Origin: Pseudo-nitzschia pungens
Lineage: Eukaryota > Bacillariophyta > Bacillariophyceae > Bacillariales > Bacillariaceae
Direction: 5' to 3'
Length of the DNA: 64,000 nt
Assembly (NCBI GenBank): GCA_037355855.1
Contig: CM074763.1
Coordinates: forward strand, 434,001-498,000
Positions 10,479-22,729 of this stretch are shown here, piece by piece. The notes below the pieces were generated by a model. The model was not told the origin of the DNA. It ran no database searches and worked only from the letters and a program-made list of their open reading frames with translations. The translations under genes and the position numbers were made by a program. Numbering within the stretch: position 1 is the first letter of the stretch; each line of letters begins with the position of its first letter.

Positions 10479-12140
10479 ATGAGACGACTCCACCTCCACA
10501 ACACGTACAACACAAGCAATACCGCACGCGCAGCAGCCGCGCTCCCCGAGCCCTCCTCGGATCTGTGGGATCTGGTCCTGGACCTGGACTGGCCCCGGGT
10601 GGAGGAGCACGCCCGGAATCACCCCCGCGACGCCAACTTTGTCGAGGGGCACTGGCACGAGACACCGCTGTACCTGGCGTGCCAGCACGATCCCCCGTTC
10701 GACGCCGTCCGGGCCATCGTCGAGGCCTGCCCCGAATCGGTCACGATCGCCAGCCGCGAGAACAAGGACCTGCCGATCCACATCGCCTGCCGGTACGGAG
10801 CCTCCCCCGAGCTCCTGGAGGTCCTGCTCCGGCGCCACCCGGAAACGGCCACCGAGTCGACCAAGTGGGGGAGGACTCCGCTGGCGACGCTGTGGGAATT
10901 TCGGGAGACACGAGAAAGCGAGACAAACGATGAGAACACGGACGAGAACGAGGACGAGGACGGGGACAAAGACGCTTCCGTCTGGAACAAGGTTCTCGTT
11001 TTGCTGAGTGCCATTGCCAGGGTGCACCACAATGCCGATTCGTTTCCGAGTCTCTGCCCGGAGGTGCTTTCGCTTTCGAGCGAAGGATTTTCGGATTTGG
11101 ATGTGAATCCAGATTCGGATTCGAACTCCAGCACGGAGTTGCGGTTGGCTTTGCGTAAGAATAAGAATTCGGATTCGAACTCGATTTCGTCGATGCCTTT
11201 GCACCCGGCACCGTTTTTGACCCCGCTCCAAGACGCCGACGAGGACACGAAGACGAACGAGCAGCGCATCGTTTCGTGTGTCCTCCACGCCGCGGTGACC
11301 CTTGGTGCTTCCGGCTGCCCGGCAGAGGTCCTGTCCCGGCTGCTCCGGGAGCACCCACAACAGCTCCGCGAGAGGGACCAGTGGGGGAGGCTCCCCCTCC
11401 ACGTGGCAATACAGAGGGCAAACAGCAACAGCAGCAACAACAATAATAACAATACGAATCGCAAGCAAAGTGCACGCACACGTGTAGTCCGACGCCGACG
11501 CCGCCGGAGGCGCCCCCGCGAGGGACCGGTCCTCGAACGGCTGCTGGAGGCGTTTCCGGGGGCCGCCCGGTGTACCTGCGGCGGGGGCCGCCGGTTTCCC
11601 CTCCACGAGGCGATTGCCAGCGGGCATTCCTGGTCCGGGGGTGCCGGGTCCTTGTTTGCGGCCGCTCCGGGCCTGCTGGCCGTGAGGGATCCGGTCACGG
11701 GATTGTGGCCCTTTGCGCTGGCGGCCTGCCGCGAAACCTTGCAGGGAAGCAGCGACTTGGACAATGACAATGACAACAAAACAGCCAGCAAAAACGGAAA
11801 CGATGCGGATGCGGATGCGGACATCGAGGGCCTCGAAACGGTCTACGAGCTGCTGCGGGCTGGACCGGACGTCCTGACCGCCCGCGGCGAAGGCGAATCG
11901 GAATCGCCCGGAAGGAGGGGGGCCTCTGCCAACCCGGGCCTGCGGAGATCGAGCGCGCGAAGGCCGTGGCTCGTTTCGCTGATACGAGAGCGTCTGTTGC
12001 TTGGGAGGATCGCGCCAATGGTGACTCGGTTCGTGTTGATCTGGGACCGCTGGATCGGTGCCCTGTCGTTGTCGTCGCGGAGCGCGAGCATCCGGGGACC
12101 GGAGGGCGACTGCAACAACAACGCTCGATTGGGATCATAG
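10479..12140 (+). CDS. Ankyrin-repeat protein
   Basis: 553 aa from ATG 10479 (an in-frame open extension upstream has no convincing start context). Ankyrin units are visible as ETPLYLACQHDPPFDAVRAIVEACPES (about residues 62-90), KDLPIHIACRYGASPELLEVLLRRHPE (about 97-125), a third unit around SCVLHAAVTLGASGCPAEVLSRLLREHPQ (about 268-296), then GRLPLHVAIQ and RRFPLHEAIASGHS. Between units lie Glu/Asp/Asn/Ser-rich linkers encoded by simple repeats (about 145-165, 205-240, 310-330). No signal peptide or membrane span. Diatoms carry large families of such cytosolic or nuclear ankyrin proteins, with partner binding as the only general role. Function unknown. A second protein of the same style lies at 33693-35462. 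Confidence 0.75.
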   Translation: MRRLHLHNTYNTSNTARAAAALPEPSSDLWDLVLDLDWPRVEEHARNHPRDANFVEGHWHETPLYLACQHDPPFDAVRAIVEACPESVTIASRENKDLPIHIACRYGASPELLEVLLRRHPETATESTKWGRTPLATLWEFRETRESETNDENTDENEDEDGDKDASVWNKVLVLLSAIARVHHNADSFPSLCPEVLSLSSEGFSDLDVNPDSDSNSSTELRLALRKNKNSDSNSISSMPLHPAPFLTPLQDADEDTKTNEQRIVSCVLHAAVTLGASGCPAEVLSRLLREHPQQLRERDQWGRLPLHVAIQRANSNSSNNNNNNTNRKQSARTRVVRRRRRRRRPREGPVLERLLEAFPGAARCTCGGGRRFPLHEAIASGHSWSGGAGSLFAAAPGLLAVRDPVTGLWPFALAACRETLQGSSDLDNDNDNKTASKNGNDADADADIEGLETVYELLRAGPDVLTARGEGESESPGRRGASANPGLRRSSARRPWLVSLIRERLLLGRIAPMVTRFVLIWDRWIGALSLSSRSASIRGPEGDCNNNARLGS

Positions 12141-12703
12141 CCAACAACCTCAACCTGATTGACATGGGGGGACCGTATCGGGAAAACGTTGTTCCGTAGG
12201 TTCGTTGCACCAAACCGATTCACCAGCGGAGAACGACCACTATTTCAATAACGATAATAGTAGCCTTTGATACACTCGGTCATTGCATCTATTATTTAAA
12301 CTATTAACAAAATTTTTAAACGGCTGGAGTCATCCATGCATCCATACATTGCATTGGATCGGATTGCATTGTGTCCTATTGCATAGCGGGTCAAGTACCA
12401 AGACCACGGACAGCAACGGCTTGAATTGTCTGCTCGCAACGGTTCCAACACACTACGGTACCGTCGGACATTGCACTATACCGTTCCGAATCAGAGAAGA
12501 ACACACAACGAAAGAAACCAAAACCCGGGTCCACAAATCCCAAGCGCGAGGCTTGATGCAACGGACGTGTCTAGGAGTATCATCCTCCCGAAATTTATCG
12601 CGTTGTTCGGCATTCGACTGCATCCCGTCTCATCGCATCTCTCTGTGTTCCATCCGATCAGTAACAACACAATGGACCGAAAAGGATTGGATCGCGTTCT
12701 ACA
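12141..12703. other. Convergent 3' spacer
   Basis: 563-bp spacer between the convergent ankyrin and malic enzyme genes. AT-rich near 12270-12320. I see no gene, RNA gene or repeat. Confidence 0.45.
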
Positions 12704-15788
<3,085 letters not shown>

Positions 15789-16273
15789 GGTTGATGCGGT
15801 AAGTTACGGGGCGAGGTATTTTCGTTCGTTGTGGTCAACGGGACACTTTTCGCGCAGTTTCAACTCGGAATGACAAGGATGATGATGATGATGACAATAA
15901 TAACGAAGACCCTGTCGCGTTGTGCAAGTTTCGTTTGATTTTTGAAGATTTCCGAGGTATGTGATAAGGTTACCAGTATCATAATCTTTTGAATCATCGA
16001 AAAAGGTAAGTCATGAATTCTTTCAACGGTTATCGTACAAGTAGTAAGGTTACTTCGTAGATCTTCCCTTGCTCCTCTTTCCTGTCATAGTGACTGATTC
16101 GTGTGTGCCATGCCATGCACAACAACATCCTCCTCCTACGTGCGTACCAGCAAGATTTTATGTCGCTCCCTCTCTCCTTTGTGTTCTGGAATTTGGGACG
16201 AACAAGTGAGAGGGTTCGCCAATCAGAACCCAAAACGTCGTCGACGAACCTAAATCGCGAACCAAAGACGGTA
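15789..16273. other. Malic enzyme promoter region and left flank of the transposon
   Basis: 485 bp with no gene. It contains TAAGGTTAC at 15965-15973 and a perfect GTAAGGTTAC at 16044-16053. The latter sits in a 17-bp string AGTAAGGTTACTTCGTA that recurs inverted near 55989-56005. The TA dinucleotide at 16272-16273 abuts the transposon end. Confidence 0.5.
16044..16053 (+). promoter_or_regulatory. GTAAGGTTAC motif upstream of malic enzyme
   Basis: Perfect 10-mer about 255 bp upstream of the malic enzyme start, inside a 17-mer repeated inverted at about 55989-56005. Confidence 0.35.
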
Positions 16274-16290
16274 CAAGTTTATGTGTTAAT
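16274..16290 (+). repeat. Left terminal inverted repeat of the transposon
   Basis: CAAGTTTATGTGTTAAT, preceded by TA. It pairs with 20515-20531 at 16 of 17 positions. Confidence 0.8.
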
Positions 16291-16731
16291 CTGATCCAGC
16301 ATTTTGTAACAGGTTATGAGCCAAAACACCATCGAATCCAATGTAATAACTTGAACCCTTACTACCTTCTCAGAGACAGCTTTGATCATCAGGTATTCAT
16401 CGCGCCAAAATTGACAAGGTCTTGGGCTTTCGATTGATATGCAACAAGTAGGGGTTTTGCGTGCCTAGCCTTTTCAGGCTGAATGCTTCTTTCGGGCACA
16501 AAAAACGACGAAAAAAACTCATATTTCGAAACGAAATCACTCAACCTGTTACAAGGTATCTACAGATCAAACAACAGCTGCCGCCAGGATCAGACCAGGC
16601 GCAAACTCTTTGTCTTACTATTGCAGAGGGCCTTGCGAAATTTCAGTGGAATTGCTGCTCTGCTGTGGGATATACCAGCTGGACAAGGAGGGGACGAAGG
16701 GAGCAAAAAACAAGAGTTTTTGGAAAAAGAA

Positions 16732-17345
16732 AGACGCGCGCAGCAGCAACAAGGGACAAGTGATATCTCAGCAAGTACCAGGTCGATTCCACTTCTGAAT
16801 AGAGCGACTTCACCGTTGTATCAAGCGCTAGAAGACTGTGAAATTGCGGATTGATAGCTCCAGTGGAAGCATATTTTTCGAACCTGCAACTGAAATACAA
16901 CGGCATCCAAGAAAAAAAATAGACGCGCGCAACAGCAGCAGCAGGTGACAAGTGATATCTCAGCAAGTATCTGGTCGATTCCACTTCTGAATAGAGCGAC
17001 TTCACCGTTGTATCAAGCGCTAGAAGACTGTGAAATTGCGGATTGATAGCTCCAGTGGAAGCATATTTTTCGAACCTGCAACTGAAATACAACGGCATCC
17101 AAGAAAAAAAATAGACGCGCGCAACAGCAGCAGCAGGTGACAAGTGATATCTCAGCAAGTATCTGGTCGATTCCACTTCTGAATAGAGCGACTTCACCGT
17201 TGTATCAAGCGCTAGAAGACTGTGAAATTGCGGATTGATAGCTCCAGCGGAAGCATATTTTTCGAATTTGCGACTGAAATACAACAGCATCCAAGAAACA
17301 AAAAGACGCGCGCAACAGCAGCAACAGGGGACAAGTGTTATCACA
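16732..17345. repeat. 190-bp tandem repeats, three copies plus a partial fourth
   Basis: Units begin with AGACGCGCGC at 16732, 16921, 17113 and 17304 (periods 189, 192 and 191). Units 2 and 3 are nearly identical. Unit 1 differs at scattered positions, and unit 4 is cut off near 17345 just before the transposase start. They lie between the left inverted repeat and the gene, so they are internal to the element and may be its promoter or subterminal region. Confidence 0.9.
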
Positions 17346-17381
17346 GCAACCACTGAGTCTACTGCAGTTCAGTATCACATC

Positions 17382-20282
17382 ATGATTCGAGCACAATGTC
17401 GAACTTCCACTGTCGCTGCTACTAGTAGAGTGAAGAAGAACCAGAAGTCTGTAAAGGAATTAGCATCCGAGAAAGCAATTGAAGAAGAAGCAAAACAAAC
17501 TGCTCGTGTTGGGTCTGTTGCAAATGGAACTGCTATTGAACCATGTCCACGGACAAAAGACGCTGCTATCATCCTTAAATCATCTCGATCCCACAGTACC
17601 ATGACTACAGCAAAGGCTATGAGGTATGCTGGGTTTTCAGAGGAGGAGAGCAAGAACACAGCGTTTCAACGTCGCGTCCACAGACACAAGAAGTTTCTCA
17701 TTTTGCAAGACCAACAGCCAAGCCTTCCAGCGCCAACGCCAGCGGCTCCAGTGCTCGCAACTCCACCGCCCGCGCCTCCAGTATCAGTGGTTGCTGGTGT
17801 GCAGGGGGGGACAGACACAGACATCTCTCCTCTTTCACTTTCAACCTCCATTGACTTCAACAACACCAACAATAAGAGGAAGCCCACAGCGCTGACTACT
17901 ATTGAAGTTGAGCAACTGGCGGAGGCTGCAGTCGCTTTGGCTGAAGGTACTACAGACGTCTCAGCAGCAGTAACGCCGTCTATTACAAAGAGACGTCGCA
18001 CTGCCAAACAGAAACAGTACGATATGGCAAGGAATCAGGAGGAACAACGTCGAATTGACCATGGTTATACGGTAGCCTATTCAATGCTAGAAGAACAGAA
18101 AGAACTGCCTACCAGCAATCGGTTGTCTGCAAAAAAAGTTTGCGATCTCGTGAACAATTTGCATGGAACAAATATATCATACATCACACTACTCCGCCGT
18201 GTTAGAAAGGGAATAGGGCATGTCCCTCCAAGGGCGGGACGGAAACCCACTCTCCCCCCGGCGCTGGAGGCCTCTCTCGTAAATGCAATTTCGACGTTCA
18301 TCACTTTGCGGTGTGCTGAAATGAAACAACAGCCAAATCGTAAGGACCTACTGGAACGCTTGAGCATGTGCTGTAAAGATGCCCCTACTGTTTTGACGGA
18401 TTATGTTTCCTTGTTCCGACGACTTGAACAGAGGTATGCGAAGGACGTCGTTGTGGATACGGCGGACAGCAAGATCGAAGAGCGTCGTGCCCTTTGGGGG
18501 ACGTTCAACCACATCAACGATTGGTTTGACACACAGAAGCAATGGTTCATTGATCACAAATTTGCGAGACCGCCGTCGGACGAGGAGATTGCTGCTGGTT
18601 TCGAGGGTGAGCTGTTCTTCTACCCTGGGCAACTCGACCGTATTCTTAACCTTGATGAGACCGGTATATCCCTTGATGGGACGTCTCAAATGGCAGGCGG
18701 GCGTCCAGTCACCAGATATGGTCCTGGTAACAAGCGACTACCAACTGGCGTATCCAGAGCTAACAAGTCAGGGTATAAGTGTACCTTCATTGGTGGGAGT
18801 ACAGTAGCGGGCGATCCACTTCCCCCTCACTTTCAGTTGAAGTGTACAGCAAAGGATGAAGCAGATCGGAAAATCTCTGCTGATTTTCTACAGCGCAAAA
18901 CCATCCCTGAGTTCTACGGTCGATTTGGTTTTGAGAAACGAACAGGACGAGGATTGACGTTCAATTCCAATCCTACAGCGGGGATGGACTCCGTTGAGTT
19001 CAAGAAGTACATGGAGACGGCAATCATACCGTTATACCCAGATGCAAAAGACGTTGACGGAAAGCGAGTTTGTGTAATGGTAGACAGCGGCCCGGGACGC
19101 ATGTCCGAGTCGTTTTTGAGTTCAATGCGAAAGGAAGGATTTCATATTGTGGTTACAGTTCCAAACACCACGCACATAATGCAACCTACGGACAAATCCT
19201 ACGGTCTTTTCAAGAGTATCTACCGCGAAAATTTAAAGGAGTTGACAATTTGGCGTCGGAGGCGTAGACAGTCTGTGAGGCCCGCAGATATCATGGTGCT
19301 TATTTTTGGTGGATCCCTGGACCACAAGACAAAGCTTCGTCACTGTTTCCACGAAGCTTTTGATGTCGAGAAGTCGAAACAAGTTTGGGCTGACGTTGGC
19401 TTGTTTCCATTTACCCGCAAGTGCTTGGATGATACAAAAGTAACACACGAGCTGATTATTCTCCCCGACGGTAGTATTGACGTGGATGCAGATCCATTAA
19501 CGTTCGAGCTGCTTGAGTTAGAGAAGAAGAATTCTACTGCAGTTGAGTACTTGAATGGTATGGGCTTCGACGGAGAACTCTTTCGACAGGCTGCGCCCCG
19601 CAATTATCAAAAGATGCGACGGAAAATGACGACGGCAAATACAAGGGAGCGCCAGGATGAGATCGAGAAAGCCAATACAAGCGGTCAGTTGTACATCGCA
19701 ACGAAGGGATTGGCAGTGAACTCAAACGATTTCTTCCTTGCAAAGGAAAGATCGCGACGAAAAATCGCTATCGCAGACATGAGAGCAAAAAAGAAGAAGG
19801 CAGCCAGCGACACGAAGAAAAGAGACACGGCGGTTGCTCTTATTGCCAAGTGCGAGGAAGATAACAAGGATGTCACTCAGTTGTCTGTAGCCTCACTAAG
19901 AGTTGTACTGGAATGGAAGACAGGCAAAAAGACTACACCATTTAAGAAAAAGGTGGATTTGATTGACTTGTGGAATTCAATTAAGGATGATCCTCCATGC
20001 TCTTCTGTGGAGTGGACTGAAGATGAAGAACAGCTGCTGAAGGAACTGGAGACTAAAGAGATAGAGATGAAAGACACGCTCCTTGGAAAAGAGGTAGGAG
20101 AAATGGTGGAGAAGAACCTGTCTTATTTGGGCAGCTTTTCAGACGAACAAGCAAACATTGCTGATGTATCAGAGTCAAGGTTGGAAATGATGAAGAAAAT
20201 CCAACAGTATGCTGCGAAGCTAATGAAGGAGGAGGCAGATAAAGAGGCAAGTGAGCAAGGTGCTGAGTTAATGGGCGTTTAA
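17382..20282 (+). CDS. Pogo/Jerky-like DDE transposase with C-terminal SAP-like segment
   Basis: 966 aa from ATG 17382 (the frame is open further upstream through a repeat unit but without an earlier ATG). The N-terminal third is low complexity with two candidate helix-turn-helix DNA-binding regions: TTAKAMRYAGFSEEE near residue 70 and RLSAKKVCDLVNNLHG with YITLLRRVRKG near 245-275. The DDE_1-type catalytic core has Asp in LDETGISLDG (about residue 425), Asp in VMVDSGPGR (about 568) and Asp in HIMQPTDKSYGLFK (about 600), a DDD arrangement as in pogo/CENP-B-like transposases. Residues of about 830-865 (LSVASLRVVLEWKTGK followed by KKKVDLIDLW) resemble a SAP DNA-binding motif. No stops or frameshifts, so potentially active. 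It would cut and paste the surrounding element. Confidence 0.85.
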   Translation: MIRAQCRTSTVAATSRVKKNQKSVKELASEKAIEEEAKQTARVGSVANGTAIEPCPRTKDAAIILKSSRSHSTMTTAKAMRYAGFSEEESKNTAFQRRVHRHKKFLILQDQQPSLPAPTPAAPVLATPPPAPPVSVVAGVQGGTDTDISPLSLSTSIDFNNTNNKRKPTALTTIEVEQLAEAAVALAEGTTDVSAAVTPSITKRRRTAKQKQYDMARNQEEQRRIDHGYTVAYSMLEEQKELPTSNRLSAKKVCDLVNNLHGTNISYITLLRRVRKGIGHVPPRAGRKPTLPPALEASLVNAISTFITLRCAEMKQQPNRKDLLERLSMCCKDAPTVLTDYVSLFRRLEQRYAKDVVVDTADSKIEERRALWGTFNHINDWFDTQKQWFIDHKFARPPSDEEIAAGFEGELFFYPGQLDRILNLDETGISLDGTSQMAGGRPVTRYGPGNKRLPTGVSRANKSGYKCTFIGGSTVAGDPLPPHFQLKCTAKDEADRKISADFLQRKTIPEFYGRFGFEKRTGRGLTFNSNPTAGMDSVEFKKYMETAIIPLYPDAKDVDGKRVCVMVDSGPGRMSESFLSSMRKEGFHIVVTVPNTTHIMQPTDKSYGLFKSIYRENLKELTIWRRRRRQSVRPADIMVLIFGGSLDHKTKLRHCFHEAFDVEKSKQVWADVGLFPFTRKCLDDTKVTHELIILPDGSIDVDADPLTFELLELEKKNSTAVEYLNGMGFDGELFRQAAPRNYQKMRRKMTTANTRERQDEIEKANTSGQLYIATKGLAVNSNDFFLAKERSRRKIAIADMRAKKKKAASDTKKRDTAVALIAKCEEDNKDVTQLSVASLRVVLEWKTGKKTTPFKKKVDLIDLWNSIKDDPPCSSVEWTEDEEQLLKELETKEIEMKDTLLGKEVGEMVEKNLSYLGSFSDEQANIADVSESRLEMMKKIQQYAAKLMKEEADKEASEQGAELMGV

Positions 20283-20450
20283 TGGTGTAGTGATGTAGTG
20301 GATTAATGTAATAAAGAGGTAGTAGTGTTGCTGTCTTGTTAATACTCGTACGTCGTCTTTCGTTTCGTCTTTCGAAAGTTTCGTCCAAATTTTGTGAGTG
20401 TCGGCGTGACGGGACTATATTTTTTGATTCACGTAACAGCTTTTTTTTTT

Positions 20451-20522
20451 GTGTTAATGAGTGCTTTTTGCCGACCGTTCATTTTTGTACGGGGGCTACA
20501 TGTGTTAAGCACTCATTAACAC
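20451..20522. repeat. Perfect 15-bp subterminal inverted repeat
   Basis: GTGTTAATGAGTGCT at 20451-20465 and its exact complement at 20508-20522, separated by 42 bp. The right arm overlaps the transposon's right terminal repeat, so this is a foldback at the element end. Confidence 0.8.
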
Positions 20523-20531
20523 ATAAACTCG
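20515..20531 (-). repeat. Right terminal inverted repeat of the transposon
   Basis: Complement of CGAGTTTATGTGTTAAT, followed by TA at 20532-20533. It matches the left end except for one base. Confidence 0.8.
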
Positions 20532-21157
20532 TAATCTTTTTAATATTTACGACTGACAAACAGGACACGCCAGAGTACGTAGACTTATTGAGATCGTTTT
20601 TTGATCGATTGAGGATTGATGATGATTCATTCATTCATTCATCAATCACTCAGTCCCTCCCCCGATGGTTCCCATTTTGTGATGTTGTTGTCGGCAGGTT
20701 ATTGGTGCGCTGGTCTCGGTTGTGACTTTTCAGACGACGACTCGACTAAGTCACTCACTCTGCTTTGTGACCGTTGGACAAGAGAGACTGCGATAGGCCT
20801 TTAATCCATTGCAAGTATGGGTTATTAGTGTCTTTACGAAGCGCCGTAAAGTTTACTTCATTTAGTTTTGTCACCATCTTTCGTTCTTCGAACATCGTTG
20901 TTCATCGTTACAGTAAGATTAACCATGAAATACAAAGTAAGCCTTACTTCGCACGAAACACTTCTATTACCTCTCCAAATTGCACATCCAATACGTATCG
21001 GGTCGTTGAAGCAGCACCTCTTGGGTCTGGACAGGCATTTCACCACCAAGCATTCCAGTCACCGCTTGCTCTTGTTTTTGTATTGTACTGCTTCGCAATA
21101 CACCAATAATACATAGTAAATAATAGAAGCAAATAAATAGTAGTATCAACAACAACT
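20532..21157. other. Right flank of the transposon / promoter of the PUB gene
   Basis: About 625 bp with no supportable gene. It contains an ATTCATTC tetranucleotide run near 20626-20643. Nothing else stands out. Confidence 0.45.
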
Positions 21158-22729
21158 ATGGAGCTTCGCAAAACCGAACAGAAAATCAACGACCTCTTGG
21201 TCGAGTACGAGGGAATCCGTCGATCCCCCGTTTGGAAGCCCGAGCAGCAGGCCCTCCTGCCACCGATTCCCAAAGAAGCAGCGGCACCGTCCGCGGGCAC
21301 CGTTGCGAGTCCCCGCGACGAGGAGTCCCTGGTGGGGTCCCTCCGATCGACGGAGGCGTCCCTGGCCGAGCTCCTGCCCCGCGTCGCCAGGTTTCGAAAG
21401 CGCCTGTTCGAGATCGATCCCGTCACGGAAAAGCCGAGGTACGGCCCCAAGAGCCGGGATCGGGTGAGGGTGCTGGTCCGCAAGCACGGCTTTCTGTGCG
21501 ATGTCTATCGAACGACCTTTCCGGAGGAGGAGAAGCAGCAATGGCTCGCAACGAGAGACTACCAAGCGCAGCAATTGGCTCTCCGGGAGGAGCGGCAGAA
21601 CGAACGGCGCAAGGACCATGCGAAGCGACTCGAGGAGCTCGCCAAGCAGCAGCAAGAGCAAGCCGAAGCAGAAGCAAAAGGCAAAGACAACGACGATGAC
21701 GATGGCAATGGTGAATCGCAAGAACCACTGCCTATTTCCGATGTTGTTGCTGCTGCTGCGGCAGCGACGAGCACGGACGCATCTCTCAATCCCGACGGCA
21801 GCATCATCGTCGACCCCGAGGGCGACGTCTGCAGCGACGCGAATCCGGAACCGCCGACACGCGGAAACGCCTCCCCGAGCAGCCTCCTCTTTGCACGGGT
21901 CCAGAACCTGCACGAACGAAAACAACGGGAAGAGCTCGATCGAAAGGCCTCGGAGGAAGAACAAAAACAACGGGAGGAAGAAGAACGGAGACTGGCGCTC
22001 GCCGAGGAAGAAGCCCTGAAAAAGGCCGTCCGGATCAGAGAGGCTTCCGAGCGAGCCGCTCGAGAGCTGGCGGAACGACAGAGGTTGCATCGACAGGCCG
22101 AGGAGGCTCGCCTGCGCCGCAGGGCCCAAGAGGAGGCACGAAAGGAGGCCGAGAAGAACTGGTTGGAGGGGATTCGCAAGGGACCCGAGGGTGTCCGACA
22201 CTATCTCGACGTTTTGCTGCAACGAACGGAAACAACAGCGAAAACAAACTCCGAAACAAACTCCGAAACAGGGACGGCGACGACGACGACATCCATCGAT
22301 CCCGATCGCATCGTGGCGCTGCGGTCCCTGTGCATCCTGTTCGAACAAATCCAGAAACACCCCGAGGAGGTCAACAAGCGCAAGATCAAGCGAAGCAATC
22401 CCAATTTCCACCGGGACATTGGCCGGCACGAGGGGGGAGTCGAGCTGCTGGTGGCCGCGGGCTTTCGGCCCACCACGCTGCCGATCGCGGACGGGGAATC
22501 CGGCACCAACGATGGCGGCGGTGGCGACGGCGGCGACGTGAGAATGACGGAACCCGGCAATGACGAGGAAGAACCGCCGGAAATTGCCTTTTTGATCTCC
22601 AAGGAACCCAATCTGGAACACGACATGGACGGGTGGATGGCCTGGTTCGATCTCAACAAGGCGACGCTGGAAATATTACAAAACGAGCTGGAGAAAATAG
22701 AGGGCAAGAACAAACGGAGCCGGAGGTAG
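21158..22729 (+). CDS. PUB-domain protein with long coiled coil
   Basis: 523 aa, intronless. Residues 1-130 contain a helical conserved-looking segment (MELRKTEQKINDLLVEYEGIRR and SLAELLPRVARFRKRLFEIDPVT). Residues 140-175 and about 250-340 are charged Glu/Arg/Lys/Gln helices typical of coiled coil. Residues of about 345-500 form a PUB (PUG) domain: RHYLDVLLQR, RIVALRSLCILFEQIQKHPEEVNKRKIKRSNPNF, then HRDIGRHEGGVELLVAAGF. PUB domains bind the C-terminal tail of the AAA ATPase Cdc48/p97, so a role in p97-dependent protein turnover is inferred. The PUB domain is interrupted by a Thr/Glu-rich insertion (about 360-380) and a Gly/Asp-rich insertion (about 445-465). No signal peptide. UBXN6- or PNGase-like catalytic modules are absent. 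Confidence 0.75.
   Translation: MELRKTEQKINDLLVEYEGIRRSPVWKPEQQALLPPIPKEAAAPSAGTVASPRDEESLVGSLRSTEASLAELLPRVARFRKRLFEIDPVTEKPRYGPKSRDRVRVLVRKHGFLCDVYRTTFPEEEKQQWLATRDYQAQQLALREERQNERRKDHAKRLEELAKQQQEQAEAEAKGKDNDDDDGNGESQEPLPISDVVAAAAAATSTDASLNPDGSIIVDPEGDVCSDANPEPPTRGNASPSSLLFARVQNLHERKQREELDRKASEEEQKQREEEERRLALAEEEALKKAVRIREASERAARELAERQRLHRQAEEARLRRRAQEEARKEAEKNWLEGIRKGPEGVRHYLDVLLQRTETTAKTNSETNSETGTATTTTSIDPDRIVALRSLCILFEQIQKHPEEVNKRKIKRSNPNFHRDIGRHEGGVELLVAAGFRPTTLPIADGESGTNDGGGGDGGDVRMTEPGNDEEEPPEIAFLISKEPNLEHDMDGWMAWFDLNKATLEILQNELEKIEGKNKRSRR

Larger units (their letters stand above)
16274..20531 (+). mobile_element. Complete pogo/Tc1-mariner-like DNA transposon
   Basis: A 4258-bp element bounded by inverted ends CAAGTTTATGTGTTAAT (16274-16290) and its complement at 20515-20531 (one mismatch in 17). 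It is flanked on each side by TA (16272-16273 and 20532-20533), the target duplication used by Tc1/mariner/pogo elements. Inside are 190-bp tandem repeats (16732-17345) and one uninterrupted DDE-type transposase gene (17382-20282). The GTGTTAAT core of the terminal repeat occurs again at 20451-20458, within a perfect 15-bp inverted pair (20451-20465 with 20508-20522), possibly subterminal transposase sites. The near-identical ends and intact gene suggest a recent insertion. Family is inferred from the TA duplication, terminal repeat length and transposase type. Confidence 0.82.

Noticed and set aside
16732..17345. Regular repeats considered as a CRISPR array.
   Set aside because: The units are contiguous 190-bp tandem copies without unique spacers, in a eukaryotic transposon.
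16643..17353. Minus-strand open frame of 236 codons with three 64-residue internal repeats.
   Set aside because: It is the antisense of the 190-bp DNA repeats. Two unit lengths (189 and 192) are multiples of three, which keeps a chance frame open. No family signature, and it lies in the transposon's non-coding 5' region.
20451..20522. Hairpin considered as a transcription terminator of the transposase gene.
   Set aside because: Rho-independent termination is not used in nuclear genes; the right arm overlaps the terminal inverted repeat, so a transposon-end structure explains it better.
21146..22621. Minus-strand open frame of 491 codons antisense to the PUB-domain gene.
   Set aside because: Complement of a coiled-coil coding sequence, giving Leu/Phe-rich nonsense; no coherent domain or membrane topology.
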